From: Diaporthe sp. PMI_573
Lineage: Eukaryota > Ascomycota > Sordariomycetes > Diaporthales > Diaporthaceae
Reading direction: 5' to 3'
DNA: 64,000 nucleotides
NCBI GenBank assembly: GCA_021399435.1
Contig: JAJTUP010000011.1
Location: forward strand, 682,001-746,000
Below are positions 45,498-57,194 of this stretch, one piece after another. A model generated the notes under the pieces. It was not told where the DNA came from. It made no database searches and worked only from the letters and a program-made list of their open reading frames with translations. Positions within the stretch are counted from its first letter, which is position 1. Each line of letters opens with the position of its first letter. The translations under genes were made by a program, and so were the position numbers.

Positions 45498-47569
45498 TCA
45501 AGCTGAACTTACCTTCTTTCGAGGCCGTGGTAGCCGTGCCTTCGACTTGCTCAGAACCCTGGCCAAGGAACGCGGAGTTTCGCTTGACGTCTGAGGCACA
45601 CTTGGTCCGGCCGCCTTTATCTCACGTGCTCGCAGAGTCATTTTCTCTACAGCGACCTCTTCTGTTTCCGGGGGCGGCATTGCTTCCACTTCAGCCCTCG
45701 TCTCCGCTATCTTGTTTTCAAGTTCAGCCAATTCCTCCTCTGCCTCAACAAGCATTTTGGTTGCTTTCTGTACGTCCTTGCTTTTCTTATTACCGACTTT
45801 CTCCAAGTTCTCCTTCATAACCTTCATATTGCCTCTCCTCTTGTCTATTTGCTTTTGAGCCTCTTTCAGTGAGTCCCTGGCCTCGGTGAACTCTTTAGAC
45901 CCCACGGCTTTCTCTTCCCCGGAAAGTGCCACTTCTGTACCCTGCAGAATTTTCTTCACCTCCAAGATATTTGTCAGGACTTCTTCAACATCGTTACTTA
46001 TCAGTTCCTTCTCATCCTTGATCTCGGCACATACATGTGGCTGGAGCGAGTCTTCGTAGAAACGATGAAGCTCTGTCGCAGAGATCTCGAGCGGCACATT
46101 TTCGAAGACTCCTGCCTCGCTTGCGTTCTCTTCCGATATGAAGTCTTTCAATGAAAGGCGCAAAGCACAGTCTTCGATAGGTTCTCCATTGCCGTCGATA
46201 AACATCTGGATATTAAGTTAGGACTATCACAACGGCACAGCACGGCGAAAACTGCTCTTACCTGGTGGTCAACTGTTGTGACTCGGGTCCACTTTTGGTT
46301 CTCCCTATCGAATTGGGCCTGCCATACAGAGAACCACGCCCGTCGCCCACCATTGTAGATATCGTTCAGGCTTATACCTACAACCGTGCGGACGTCACCC
46401 TCCGACCCCTTGATGTATCGATCAGCCCTTTCCGGCAATCTCAATAAACTCTGAGACCACGCCACTTCAACTACGAGGCCAGCAACCATGCCCCTATCAT
46501 AAGTGAAAGAAAGGTCTGGTTCCTGGCGAGTCTCATCATCGACCTCGACACGTGTAGCTAAAACAGATTGAAGTTTTCGTGCGACCGTCTTTGTGGCCTC
46601 TAAAGTGCCAGCATGCTTGCAATGTTGCCCTTTCCTGATATCACCATACCACTGGACGATCATATCGCTAAGCGCCCCTGCCATGCCTTCGTGCATACGG
46701 GACGGCATATGGACCGTGAACTGTTTCTCACCTTTGCAGGGGCGAGGGATGTAGTCGAAGCTATTACCCGTGAGCACAGCTGCCACAGACAAGGCGGATA
46801 TCCAGTAGACTTACCGAAGTCTGTGTTTGACATATTTCTGCAGGGTCTCTGTGTCCTCCCCATTCCATCTCTCATCCTTCTCTGCCAATTTTTTGTACTC
46901 TTCTGCCAACCCTTTATCCTCCTCTGCCAATTTCTTCAACAGTAATTTGTAGCCGGGTCGATGAAGCTTCCGTTGAACTAGGTACTTTCCTCCGGGTCCT
47001 CCTTTCTCAACCTTATACGTTTCGCTCTTGAGCTCTTTGATTGTCTTCAGCACCCGGTTTGCATCGCTTTCGTCTGATGCCCGGGCAGAAGCCCGAGCCC
47101 GGCTCCGATCGGATGCCAGACTGTCGGCGCTTCGGGAAGCCTGGCAGGGTCTCTGCAACAAGACCCTGTCACGCTCGTAGTCCGCCGCTACGTCGAGGGC
47201 CGCCTCCGTGTTCCGCGGAAGTGATGGCTGCGGGCTTAGAGCAGCTGGGGATAACGGAAGCTGGGCCGGACCGTCAACTCTGCTGGAAAAGAGGCTCAAC
47301 GGTAGCTTTTGGCGCAGGCGCTTGCCTGGACGCCGAATTGTCGTCGGTGAAGGGGGTGCTGAGGTCGATGCCTTCCGCTTGGAGGGGGTAGTGTCCGGTG
47401 TCAAGAGTCCCGGATGGAGGCCAAGAACAAGACCTGGGGGACTGGGCTCTGCCTCCTGTGCCGCCACGGACCTCTCGCGCCGTGGTGGTGTTTTGAAGAG
47501 GTTCTTGACGGGTTGCACAACGGTCCGGACGACGCGAGAGATACTTTCCCGCCTCGTATTTGTTGTCAT
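45498..47569 (-). CDS. Unknown protein with possible PD-(D/E)XK-like core and C-terminal coiled coil
   Basis: Three exons (47569-46815, 46760-46262, 46205-45498) encode about 653 residues. Residues 1-190 are disordered, basic and rich in Ser/Pro/Arg, with nuclear-localisation-like KR clusters. A folded central region (about 250-450) contains GYKLLLKKLAEEDKGLAEEY (a charged helix), FDYIPRPCKGEKQFTVHMP, and EPDLSF followed after a short loop by GLVVEVAWSQS; this D...ExA pattern on a beta strand recalls the restriction-endonuclease-like fold, although the usual Lys is not seen. A long coiled coil (about 500-600) is shown by KDEKELIS, KEAQKQIDKR and EAEEELAELENKIAE. A perfect donor (GTAAGTTCAG) just before the stop could splice to a three-codon last exon ending at 45416. 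Function unknown; the fold assignment is tentative. Confidence 0.6.
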
Positions 47570-48407
47570 TTTTCAACACTCACAGCCTGGCAATTCAGCA
47601 ATGGCAAATCGATTGACCTGTGGGGTCCTCGAGTGCCACCGGAGTTGGTCAAGTTGCAATACCTGTGTAGATAAAAGGAGCGGGGTTGAGGCCGTTGAAA
47701 GCCATGATTGGGGAAGTCGGTCTGACGACTGCATGGCCTTCCACCCACCCACCATCTGGGACAACACCAAAAACACTGCTGCCACATATTACTCTCTGCA
47801 TGTAACCCTTGACATCTTGCCCAACACGTCCTTGTGCATGATGGTCTACTGCAGACTGGCCACCATCACAGCAGTGGTAGCTCACACCGGTCTCCGGCAC
47901 GCATGACGAGGTGGTTGACTCGTCTCAGAAATAATGCGAATGGGTGGACTGGATGGTCGGCGCGGGCACGAATGGAAAGTGGATGCGATGCTGGAGGAGC
48001 ACGAAAGGGCATGTAGATGTGGGAGATACAGTAGTATTTCTCGCTGGCAGTGCCAAAAGAGACGGGCCATGGGTACTTTGCCGAGTTCTGCAGGATCATA
48101 GTTACCCTAAGGGAATTAAGTAGATGTTGTGTGCTGCTGTGACAAAATAGCATAACTACTCGAGGATATATAAGTTGTAAGACTGAGCCTAAAACCGTAT
48201 TAATAACTTTTAAGGGGTCCTCACGTTGCTTGAAGAAGTTAATTCTTCTTATTTCAAGGGATATGTGCCAGAGAGCGATTGAACTGTAGACAATTAGATT
48301 TCCACTTACTGTCCGTAGCTCATACTTATGTATACTTCCTCAATTGATACTTCAACCACGATATTTGCTTCACTCGGACCAATGGACTTTATAAATACAT
48401 GCAACCT
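47570..48407. other. Intergenic, no gene recognised
   Basis: About 840 bases; 48100-48400 is strikingly AT-rich. Nothing specific seen. Confidence 0.4.
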
Positions 48408-49226
48408 TTAGACAGCATTGGGGTTGAACAACGGCGGGTCAAGACGCAAATGTGGCGGAGGAACACTGTAAAACTGCGGAATATGTCGCGCTCCCCTCAT
48501 CAGCCTCAGCCAGTCCTCCAACTCATCGATCATGAGATGCCCCGGCCCGTGGTAGTTGACAACCAGCTTCGTATCGACCGGCAGCGGCCTGTCCTCCCAC
48601 ACGTCTTTTGCCGCCAGGATGGCATCCCGCTGCGCCATGAGCCACGGGTGCAGAGCCGACACGTAGTCATGGACCGTGACATGCTGTCTCCCGGAGGACA
48701 AAGGCGCCATTATAACCAGAGGCACGTGTCTCTTGGGCCGATCCTCGCCGCAGCAACGCAGCAGCGCCGGCTCGACGTCTCCATCTTCGTCTCCGCCGCT
48801 GTCAGCCTCCTCCTCCATCGGCCCGAAAACGCACCCTACACCCCCCGGCTCGGCATGGCGGTGGTGCTCCTCCCACGCGCCCGCCCAGATATACAGCAGG
48901 TCTACCGCCACCGTGATGGACGAAACAGGCGGCTCCGTCAGGGCCTCCCGCGCGACGGCGTGCCAGGTTGTTGCCGCAAGAGTCTGCTAGAAGTAGGCGT
49001 CGCGGGCCGAGTCTGGGTTCTGCCGCTCGGCCATCACCATGATCGAGGTCGAGAGGGGCCCCTGAAGCGTCCAGAGCAGGCGCTGCGCAGCGTCGGTGAG
49101 ACGGGCGGGCTGGTGCGCGCTGTGTAGAGCCTCGTAGGTGGGCAGCTGGGCCCCAGACTCTGCCGTGGTGGGAATTTCCTTAGAGTGGTCGCACAGGTCG
49201 GGTTCTTTGGTACCGAAATAAAACAA
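48408..49226 (-). pseudogene. Broken gene or fragment, unknown family
   Basis: One frame is open over 270 codons except for a single TAG at 48989-48987. Before it the frame reads LLWTLQGPLSTSIMVMAER and RDAYF, and after it QTLAATTWHAVAREALTEPP and YIWAGAWEEHH, both with protein-like composition. The sequence CTACTTCTAG before the break could act as a 3' splice site, so an undetected intron cannot be excluded, but no donor in phase was found. No ATG starts the upstream half in frame; the 5' end is missing or lies in an exon I could not join. The family is not recognised. Confidence 0.4.
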
Positions 49227-49674
49227 TGATTGGGGGCGTCGGGAGTGGTATCGTCCAAGTTCGTACAGATGAATTTTATGGATCCGACTGTGCGTAATAT
49301 GTGATGTGAAGTCGATTGCATACGTGTTCCATGCACAAGAGGGTGTCTAGGCACCTTATAGAAGGTCCCTGAAAAAGGATTTGATTCATCTTATATATCT
49401 CTGCTGCGCCGCCTTCCTCCAGGTGTTGGTGCTATAATGCCGAGACCCAGCTTGACCGTTTTGAGCACAGCTAGCAACATGATTTAACCTCACTAAGCAG
49501 AACACAGTTTAAGCAAACCAAGTGACAATCTACCAAGTTACAGGTCTTATGGTGAGGTGCTTGTTCTTTTATTACTCTTAAACTGCGAGGGTTATGTGGC
49601 TCTTGTAGCTTTGAACACCACGCTCTACGGAAGATGGCGGCAACTACAGCTCCCCGAAATTTCCTTGATCAACG
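49227..49674. other. Intergenic, no gene recognised
   Basis: About 450 bases between the broken gene and the 3' end of xylose reductase; missing 5' exons of the broken gene could lie here. Nothing else seen. Confidence 0.35.
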
Positions 49675-50771
49675 TTAGGCGAACAGGGCGATAGGCTCCG
49701 CAAGGTAGAAGCCAGGGTCATTGAATCGCAGGCCCTTGTCCAGGGCACTAATGGCATCGATCTCAGCCTGCGTCAGATCGAAGCCAGTGACGTCGAGGTT
49801 CTGGGCCAAGCGACCGGCGTTGTTGGACTTTGGGATGACGGCGATGCCGCGCTGCGTAGCCCAGCGGAGCAACACCTGCGCGGGCGTCTTGCCAGTCCTC
49901 GCCGCGGCCGCCTGCACGGGTGCCACGTCCCACAGGAGCGGGATGCCCTTTGCGCGCTTGTGGAAGGCCGGAGGCAGCTCCAGGAAGGACTGCGGGCCGA
50001 AGGATGAGTAGGCCGTGATGGCGATGTCCTTCTTGTGAGCCAGCGTCACGAGCTCCTCCTGCACGAGGTAGGGGTGGTGCTCGATCTGCAGCGACGAAAT
50101 GGGGTGGCGGGCGTAGGTCTCGATGTCGTAGAGGAGCTGGGCCTGGGCATTGGAGATGCCGATGGACTTTGCGATGCCATCGTCGACTATCGACTCAAGT
50201 GCCTGCCATGTCTCCTGGATGGAGACCTTGGCCAGTTCGATCTTTGATCGGTCCGCATCCATCCACCACGCCTGGGGTTTTTGGTCAGTACGTGTCTAAC
50301 ATTTTTGAAGGGGCAGTGTGAAACTCACTGGGTAACGCAGAGTCTCTGGGTCAATATACTTGAGGGCAATCGGGAAGTGAATCAGGTACAAGTCGATGTA
50401 GCCGAGGCCCCAGGCTTCGTTCTGTGCTTTTGCCATTTGGAGGGCATGCTCCCTCTTGTGGTAGTTGTTCCACAGCTTGGTGGTGATGAAGATATCCTCG
50501 CGCTTGACAAGGCCTTCTTTGATGGCTCGCTGGATACCCTGCCCGGCCTCCTTCTCGTTCTGGTAGTCGTATGCACCATCGAACAGGCGATACCCGACTT
50601 TGATGGCCTGGTTTTGAGTCAGCGCTTCACACTTGACCGCGAGCTGAATCCGAGGATTGCACTCACATTGTAAACGGTGTCGGCCGCTGTCTCAGCCGGC
50701 ACTTTCCAAAGACCGAAACCGACGAGGGGCATTGACTGGCCAGAGGCCAACTTGATTGTGCTTGGCGACAT
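49675..50771 (-). CDS. xyl1: D-xylose reductase (aldo-keto reductase)
   Basis: Reduces D-xylose (and L-arabinose and other aldoses) to the polyol with NADPH, the first step of fungal pentose catabolism in the cytosol. Three exons (50771-50667, 50607-50329, 50271-49675) give 326 residues, the usual length. The catalytic tetrad is Asp45, Tyr50, Lys79 and His112, in [17 protein letters not shown] and LIHFP. The cofactor site [13 protein letters not shown] holds Lys276, Asn278 and Arg282, as in NADPH-preferring xylose reductases. The N-terminus [21 protein letters not shown] matches the family closely. Introns of 59 and 57 bases restore frame. Such genes are normally induced by xylose through Xlr1/XlnR, but no binding site was verified here. 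Confidence 0.93.
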
Positions 50772-51236
50772 TATTGTTTTGTCTGTGTGTGCGTACGTAG
50801 GCGTGTATATTTTAGCATTGACCGTTGACTGCACAGAGTTTGAAAGAAGCACAAGTTGAGAAATGGTGTGGGACTGAAGTAAAGCTCGAGCTCTTTCAAA
50901 CCCTTCATGACTCTGATGAGTTTGAGGCCGGTCCTTGTGCGGATCGTGGCCAGTGACACCAAAAGGGGAATTCTAAGCGCAAGCCCCACTGTGTGTGGTC
51001 GCGTGCGCGCGTGTTTTTGTAGACTTCAGGCCGGAACAGGAAGCACGAAGCATCGCTTGGCGCCCCGCGTTTGCATCCGCATAACACACACCCCGCTCCG
51101 GGACCCATCGAACAGACGAATCGGGGGATTGTAAACGCGGCCAGATCCAGCCGGGTCATGTGCATCATGCTTGATGCGCGCCGGCGTTGTCATGACCATA
51201 GGTCCGGACGACACGTGCCTCATCCTACTCCTCCTT

Positions 51237-51262
51237 CATCGTCATCGTCGTCGTCGTCGTCG
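51237..51262. repeat. TCG trinucleotide microsatellite
   Basis: About eight TCG/TCA units in tandem. In one forward frame it encodes a Ser run leading directly into the Zn2Cys6-like remnant, as is common in such regulators. Confidence 0.7.
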
Positions 51263-51380
51263 ACCCCGAGCCGGTACCGGGTGCGCAAGGGCCATTGGAG
51301 GAAAATGCCGTGAATGCGACCATGAGAAGCCGGTGCGTGTACGCTGCCGCGCACCGGGCTCCACTCGCCGATACGCTGTC
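51263..51380 (+). pseudogene. Possible remnant of a Zn2Cys6 DNA-binding domain
   Basis: After a Ser run the forward frames read STPSRYRVRKGHWRK and then, one frame over, CDHEKPVRVRCRAPG. This resembles the beginning of Zn2Cys6 regulators (RYRVRTGC..CR.RK.KCDE.KPVCVRCR), with a frame break near 51300-51312 and at least two zinc-binding Cys replaced. No MHR domain was found downstream. Based on pattern similarity only. Confidence 0.25.
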
Positions 51381-52145
51381 TCGTTACCTATGTTCCCACC
51401 AACGGCGGGAGCGGCGGCAAGCAGTGGACAAGGACGTCGTCACCGCCCTGCAAAGGCGCTGCCAAGAATCAGCATATCTAGCCAAGTGGTTCCAGTCCCA
51501 GTCTGGATCCAGTCCTTGCCTGAGTCTGTGGACCTACTAGCACCGACATCACCATCGTCACAGCGAGCAGCGGCAGAAGTAATCTTCAGAGCGAACATTA
51601 CTGGAGATGCCATAACGTAAATCCACGTTTGGGATTTGCATACGTCGGCTGCCCACACAGACCTCGGTGATCCTGTCACATCAGCGTCCCAGACACGAGG
51701 CTCGAGTAGGCCGCACTGGGACGAGGATTACCAGGGCCTGCGGACAGCCGGCTCACAACCGTACTTACTTTGCAATCATCGACAATTCAGCCTGACGCCC
51801 AATTAATAGGCTCAGAAAAGCTGTTGGCGAGATGGGCGCACGAGACCTCAAGAGGCTATGGCCGAGGCTTACTGCGGAGGCCGGATGCTGGAGGACAGCA
51901 AAAAGGGCCAACGAATGGCTGGTTGTAGTAGACGATAATTCTTCATGTCACTTAAATCATCCACAGACGCCACTCTTTATACGAGCGTTTTACATGCACT
52001 TAGGGCACATATTATGAATCATCTGGAAAATCTTGCAAAAACATGCTGAGTACGCCTTTTATCATTGAGGCCGAACTGCATTGGCTGCTTGTAATCCATA
52101 TGAGCATTCCTCATCAGGCTATAGTCCAGCACAGCCAATATGCTC

Positions 52146-53340
52146 TCATTCCCCTTTCTTCGCACCTTCATAAGGATCAACAAAAAGGCCCGCCTCAACC
52201 GGCGCAGACAAAAGCTGATCCCTCTGGATCTCCTGTACAAGCTCACTATCATACTCATCAAGCCCAAGATCAAGATACCCACTCTCAGGCGCCCACTTCC
52301 TAGCACACACAAAGAAAGAGTGACCATTAACACCCTCATCACCCACGATGCGCAACAAGCACCGCCCCGCATCCTCGACAGTCGCAAATTCGACCCCGGC
52401 ACCGGCCACGTTCCGGAACGCCTCGTCGGTGAGGATAGTAGTCCGCACATACCACGGCGAGATGACATTCACGCGGCTGCCGTAGAAGTGCGCCGTCCGG
52501 CGCAGGGAGTGCATGATGCCCCTCGCCGCCCACTTGGAGGCGGCGTACTGCGGAGCCCGCGGGCAGTCGAGGAAGGCGGCGCCCGAGCCGATGAGGACGA
52601 GGCACGTGTCCTGCTGCGCCGGCGAGGGCGACGTGCCGTTCTGCTTGACAAAGTAGTGGAAGGCGAGCTTGGCCGTGTACAGGGTCCCCGTGATGTTCAC
52701 GTCTGCGATGCTGAGGTCGGGTTTTGAGGGCTCTTGGCCGTCACCTGGTGGGCGTCAGCAGAAGCGCATATGATGTGGTTGGGGTATTTGGTGTTTACCC
52801 GAGTATGAGAACACATCGTCGGCGCGAGCAATACCGGCATTGGCCACGACATATGATATCCGCCCGTCAGCGGCAAAGCTGGCTGCTGTGCGGAACATCT
52901 CCAGCTGGTCTTCCCAGTGAGTGGTGTCGCATTTGACAAATTTTGTGCTGGAGATACAGTCAGGTCTAAACATGGCGATGTGTGCAGAAGGACCCTCGGT
53001 TTCTTACCCATCTAGTTCCTTCTCCAGGCTTTTCCCCTTTTCGGTATTCACATCTCCTATAATCACTTTGCAGCTGAGAAAGGTCAGCCCCGACAAGTTT
53101 GTGCCGAAAACTCGAAAAGCACGAGCAACTCACCCAGCGGAGTGGAGAGCTCTGACATATGCCTCTCCAAGCCCATTTGCGCCTTGATCACCATCAACAT
53201 CTATGAGCGCGACGAACATCTGGATCTGCCCTGGGGGCGGGCATCTCACCTCCTGTTACAATGGCCAGTCTTCCGCGAATATTGCTTACGTTAAAAGCTT
53301 CCGGGCAGTCCACAGGGCCACCGTGCTTGTAAATCGGCAT
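52146..53340 (-). CDS. Short-chain dehydrogenase/reductase
   Basis: Five exons (53340-53250, 53182-53134, 53073-53008, 52947-52799, 52744-52146) join in frame to 317 residues. The Rossmann cofactor motif TGGANGLG is at 29-36 and is interrupted by intron 1; GDV around residue 55 with Asp suggests NAD+ preference. VVANAGIA is the NNAG-like motif; the catalytic set is Ser172, Tyr185 and Lys189 (IGSGAAF...QYAASKWA). Exons 2 and 3 are only 49 and 66 bases, and all four introns have GT-AG ends, which supports the model. It resembles classical SDRs of fungal secondary metabolism and fatty-alcohol or prostaglandin dehydrogenases. The substrate is unknown. Start ATG 53340 gives MPIYKHGGPVDCPEAFNV, with no targeting signal. 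Confidence 0.86.
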
Positions 53341-54019
53341 TTTAAAATGATTTATTATGAGACCGAACTCTAAGCGGACAGGTTTGAAGCATATGCCACG
53401 GAATACGCGTATTCACCCCAGCCGAGTGGGGAATCTTTATAGTTCAACGAGTGCGCGTTTTTCATAGGTCGATATCGGTTTTAGGTGCAAAGTCCGATCA
53501 TAGTTCCGCGTATTGGCGCCGGTAACGCTCCCGCAGGCTCTTTGACGTCGTGTAGTCCACGGGGTTGCGCCATATATTTCTTGGCAAGATCCGTTCCCAG
53601 GTTTCCATCGGACTTTGCCCCGGCCACATCGCCTAGGGGCGGCGAGCGCCCGACCTATCCCAGTGTACCTAGGTAGGTGGCAGCGGACCTGCCCGACCTA
53701 TGACAGAAAAGAAGCATTCCATTCTAATTTTGACAGACTGCTAAATGCTACGCGCCAACAAATAATCTTCTCAGCAAGCTGTGCCTGCATGATATCCCCA
53801 GCAAATAGGGCAAAAACATAACACTCCATACTTTTCTGGTAATTCCTTGGCAATTGGCACATAATCCCACTCTCAACTCCAAATGTTCTCGCTTTCGTGA
53901 CAGATGTTCCGAGCAAAACCTGAGCAGAACAGCGAAAACATGCAATCACAAACTTCTCCCATGTTCGTCACCCCTAACTCTCCCTGAACACACACTCGTC
54001 AAGCACTCATCGCCGTCAG
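53341..54019. other. Intergenic, no gene recognised
   Basis: About 680 bases holding the SDR promoter. Nothing specific seen. Confidence 0.4.
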
Positions 54020-57000
54020 TCACACACCACTTTTGGCATTCTTAAGCACACGTAATGTTCGATGGCTGGCGAGGACCCTCTTGGCAAGGACCATCGCGGT
54101 GCTCTGCTTCGCAAGGTCCTCCGGGTATCCTTCGAAGCATTTGTGGACATGAGGGGCAACAATCCGGGCCGGGTAGGGCGTGTCGTATCTGGTGTCCAGG
54201 AGGTTGACGAGACACTCCTCTGCCGCAAATCTAGAGAAAATCCCATTACCAAGAGCAGTGTTGACTCTCTTGTGACAGTGCGCTTGGATCAGTGACCACA
54301 GCTTCATGAAGGCGGGGCTCCCCTTCTCTAGCTCTTCGGCGAACACAGTTGGGTCTCTCTTCTTCTTTTCCGAGAGGTTGATTTCAACTTCGGCGACCTG
54401 GCTGAGAATCACCGTGGTCCAGGTCGACGGCTGGGTGCCGAGATTGCAAGCCTCATGGTCACAGGGGAGGTCGTCGTCGTCTCGACCGCTGGAGTGCTTA
54501 ATGAGAAGGGGAGAAGCTTCGTTCCACATCTCGGAGCACACTGAATCCAGTGCCGCCCAGTCAAAGCCGATGTCCGCAAGGTCCACAGCCAGGTACATCT
54601 GGGTGAGCTCCAGGATGTCAATCAGTGTCCAGCTCGCCAGCCGGCTGGTCCAAGTCCTCACGAAATCGCTGGCCTCATCCCGACTCAGGTCAAGCATGCG
54701 AGCCAGGCGCGAGAGCGCCTCCGGGGTGTGCATCGTTCGGACCATCTCCATGAAATCGTCCTGCGCGAGCTCATGGTGGACATCACAACAGTTCATTCGA
54801 GACGAGATGAACCTGCCCAGGACACTGTTGTCTTTCAACGGTCGCCACTTCCTGAAGTTGATGTAGCCCCGAGCGCTGCAACACTTTACGTGCCCTAGAT
54901 CTTTGTATGTGTAATCATTTGAAGACCTGCCCAATGCCAAAAGCCACTTCCGAGCCGTCCATTCAATATTCTTTGGTCTTCCTCCAAAGAACACATGTTT
55001 CTCGTCTTGCTGGAAGAGCAAGAACTCCATATCAGGCCAGGACAGCGAATCCGGAAAGGCCGCTCGACCAGCCGCATAGATAAACATCATGGTCCAGATG
55101 TCGCGGTTGTCATTCGTACTCTGGCTCAGCGCTCCCCTAGTTCAGATGATGTCAGTGGATGACGCAGCAAGACCACTTGCTGCCGGTGAGCCGCTCACGG
55201 TGGGTGAGGAGGGGAGGTAACTCACACCTGGCGAGATCGGTAAAGGTCATACTTCATTAGACCACAATGCAGCGGGTTCTTCTTCATCGTGTCAAAACGA
55301 CGGCGGAAACATTTCTCGCCATGCTCGATCCGGGTCATCCAGTCGAGAGCACGGTCGACGTCCTTTTCGTACCAGTCGTAGCCACATCTCAAGTAAGTCT
55401 CGCATGAACTGATCTCTTCATCTGCCTTGACAGCCTTCGAGATCTTCTTCTTTGTCATCCGCTTTCCTGCCACGCCTTTCTTCCGAGGACCTTCCGAGGT
55501 TCTGATCTTCTCTAGCATGCTTACGGGCTCGCTTACGAGAGACGGCTTGTGCTTGACGAAATTCTCTCGCAGGAAGTCCTGATCCAGAGGTTCATCCGAG
55601 AGAGGAATGTGATGACGGCCAAATTCATGATGCCAATGGGTCGGAGGCTTGCGAACATGACTCAAGGTGTGTTCAGACACATCCATCCAGGGTAGAATTC
55701 TGCAGCCGTCGAGGATGTCTTCCATGTCGAGGAGCAATCTCATGGCAAAGGTGGTCCAGAGAGGGATCTCCCCACACTGTAGGGCCTTCTTCACACCCCT
55801 GGTAATGTCATCCTCGTATGGGGGTCGATAATCCACCAAGCCGTTGATCTTGGAGACCTTGATATTAAGTCGGCTGATCTCTTCATTGAGTGACAACCCT
55901 TGGCTGATGACGAAGCCCGGAATCTTTCTCCGGTGGTAGGACCATAGCTTGATAGTGGAGTAGGTATTGTAGAGGGTCAGATCATTTTGACGGCTGGAAA
56001 TCAAGACAAATCCGTCAAGCGGAGCATCGAAAGGCTGCCCATTGTGAGATACAGACCCTTCACCCTGCTGCTTCGCCGCAACAAGTAATGCAGGGAATGT
56101 AGAGACTGGGTACTTGTGGGCGGGGAACCTCGCGGGGCGCTTCACCTGCAGGTCCATTTCACTCTCTGATCGGCGGATGAGATCGATGGCCATGCGCGTG
56201 CCGAAAGTGGCCATGATGAGGTGGCTCTCATCGCTTCTGTAATCTTCCCAGTAGCGCCCGACCTCTTTCCGGACCTTTTGTTGCTCTTGCAGGAAGGATT
56301 GTATGGCGAACCAGAACTCTTCCTCAATCTGGCCTTCGTCGGGGATGATTGTGGTGGGCAGTGCCGTGTACGACGATTTCGATTTCTTTCCTTTCTTAGA
56401 CGTGCCAGTGAGCATGGGGCTCTCAGTTCCAGCAACATCCAGTTCCTCGTCGTCGTCATCGTCACCACCTGCATCGATGTAAAAGGCAGCAAAGCGATTG
56501 GACGAGACAGCAGCATTGATTTCTGAAATTACGGTCTGGGCCTTGGGCCTTGCCTCTTTTCGAATCAGCTGCTGAGCCGCAGACTTGGGACTGGAACCAG
56601 CTTCCTCAGTGGCGGCGGCGCTGAGGAGAATATCCCATGCGGTCATCAAGATGTCGGTGAAATCTGTTTGGAGTCAGCCTTCCAATGATTTGAGTAAGCT
56701 TGGTATATGATTTGTGGTTACAAGCATGTTTCTCGTTGCTTTTACATTGGCCCTCGGTGTTCTGCTCATACCAAACGGTACACTCATTCCGGGCAACTAT
56801 GGCACGACGAAAGGCTCGATGGATGGCCGGTTGTAGGGTGAAAGGAGTCTGCTTCACATTGGCAACGATCTGCTTGGCCACTTTTGCGATGTCAGGTTAG
56901 TAATAGAGATCTTTTGCGAAGATTTTAATATGCAGAGGAATCTATAAGTCGCAGTTGATCATCCCAAACTCGGCGGGATGACACTCGATGGAGAGATCAG

Positions 57001-57194
57001 GACGGACGAGAGAACTCACTGGGGACAAAGTCAGAAGTCCGGATAGTCCACCCATTCTGGCCGTCGAACTTGTAGCCATGCTTGACGGCTGTTGCTTTGA
57101 GCCATCCGGCAATGGTCTCGGTGTCGGCCTTGTACTGTTTGTAGGTGCAAAGCAGCCCAAGGCTGAATGATGCTGGAGTGGCTGCTGGAGTCAT
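54020..57194 (-). CDS. DUF6604-domain protein
   Basis: Four exons (57194-57020, 56880-56722, 56663-55226, 55136-54020) encode 962 residues. The N-terminus LLCTYKQYKADTETIAGWLKATAVKHGYKF has the Y..YK.DT....WL..TA...GY pattern of the DUF6604 domain found at the start of many large fungal proteins. The domain continues over intron 1, which has a TACTAAC branch site, with KQIVANVKQTPFTLQPAIHRAFRRAI and then, over intron 2, HAYFTDILMTAWDILL. An Asp-rich loop (GGDDDDDEEL) follows at about 155. The remaining 750 residues have helical, mixed composition without a domain I recognise; no NACHT or P-loop motif was seen. Function is unknown; some relatives are linked to fungal immune-type proteins. The intron 3 donor was chosen as GT|GTGAGT, which alone keeps the frame. 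Confidence 0.82.

Larger units (their letters stand above)
50772..52145. other. Intergenic stretch of 1.4 kb with a TCG microsatellite
   Basis: Contains the xyl1 promoter, a trinucleotide repeat at 51237-51262 and, just after it, a possible decayed Zn2Cys6 segment (listed separately). The rest has no recognisable gene. Confidence 0.45.
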
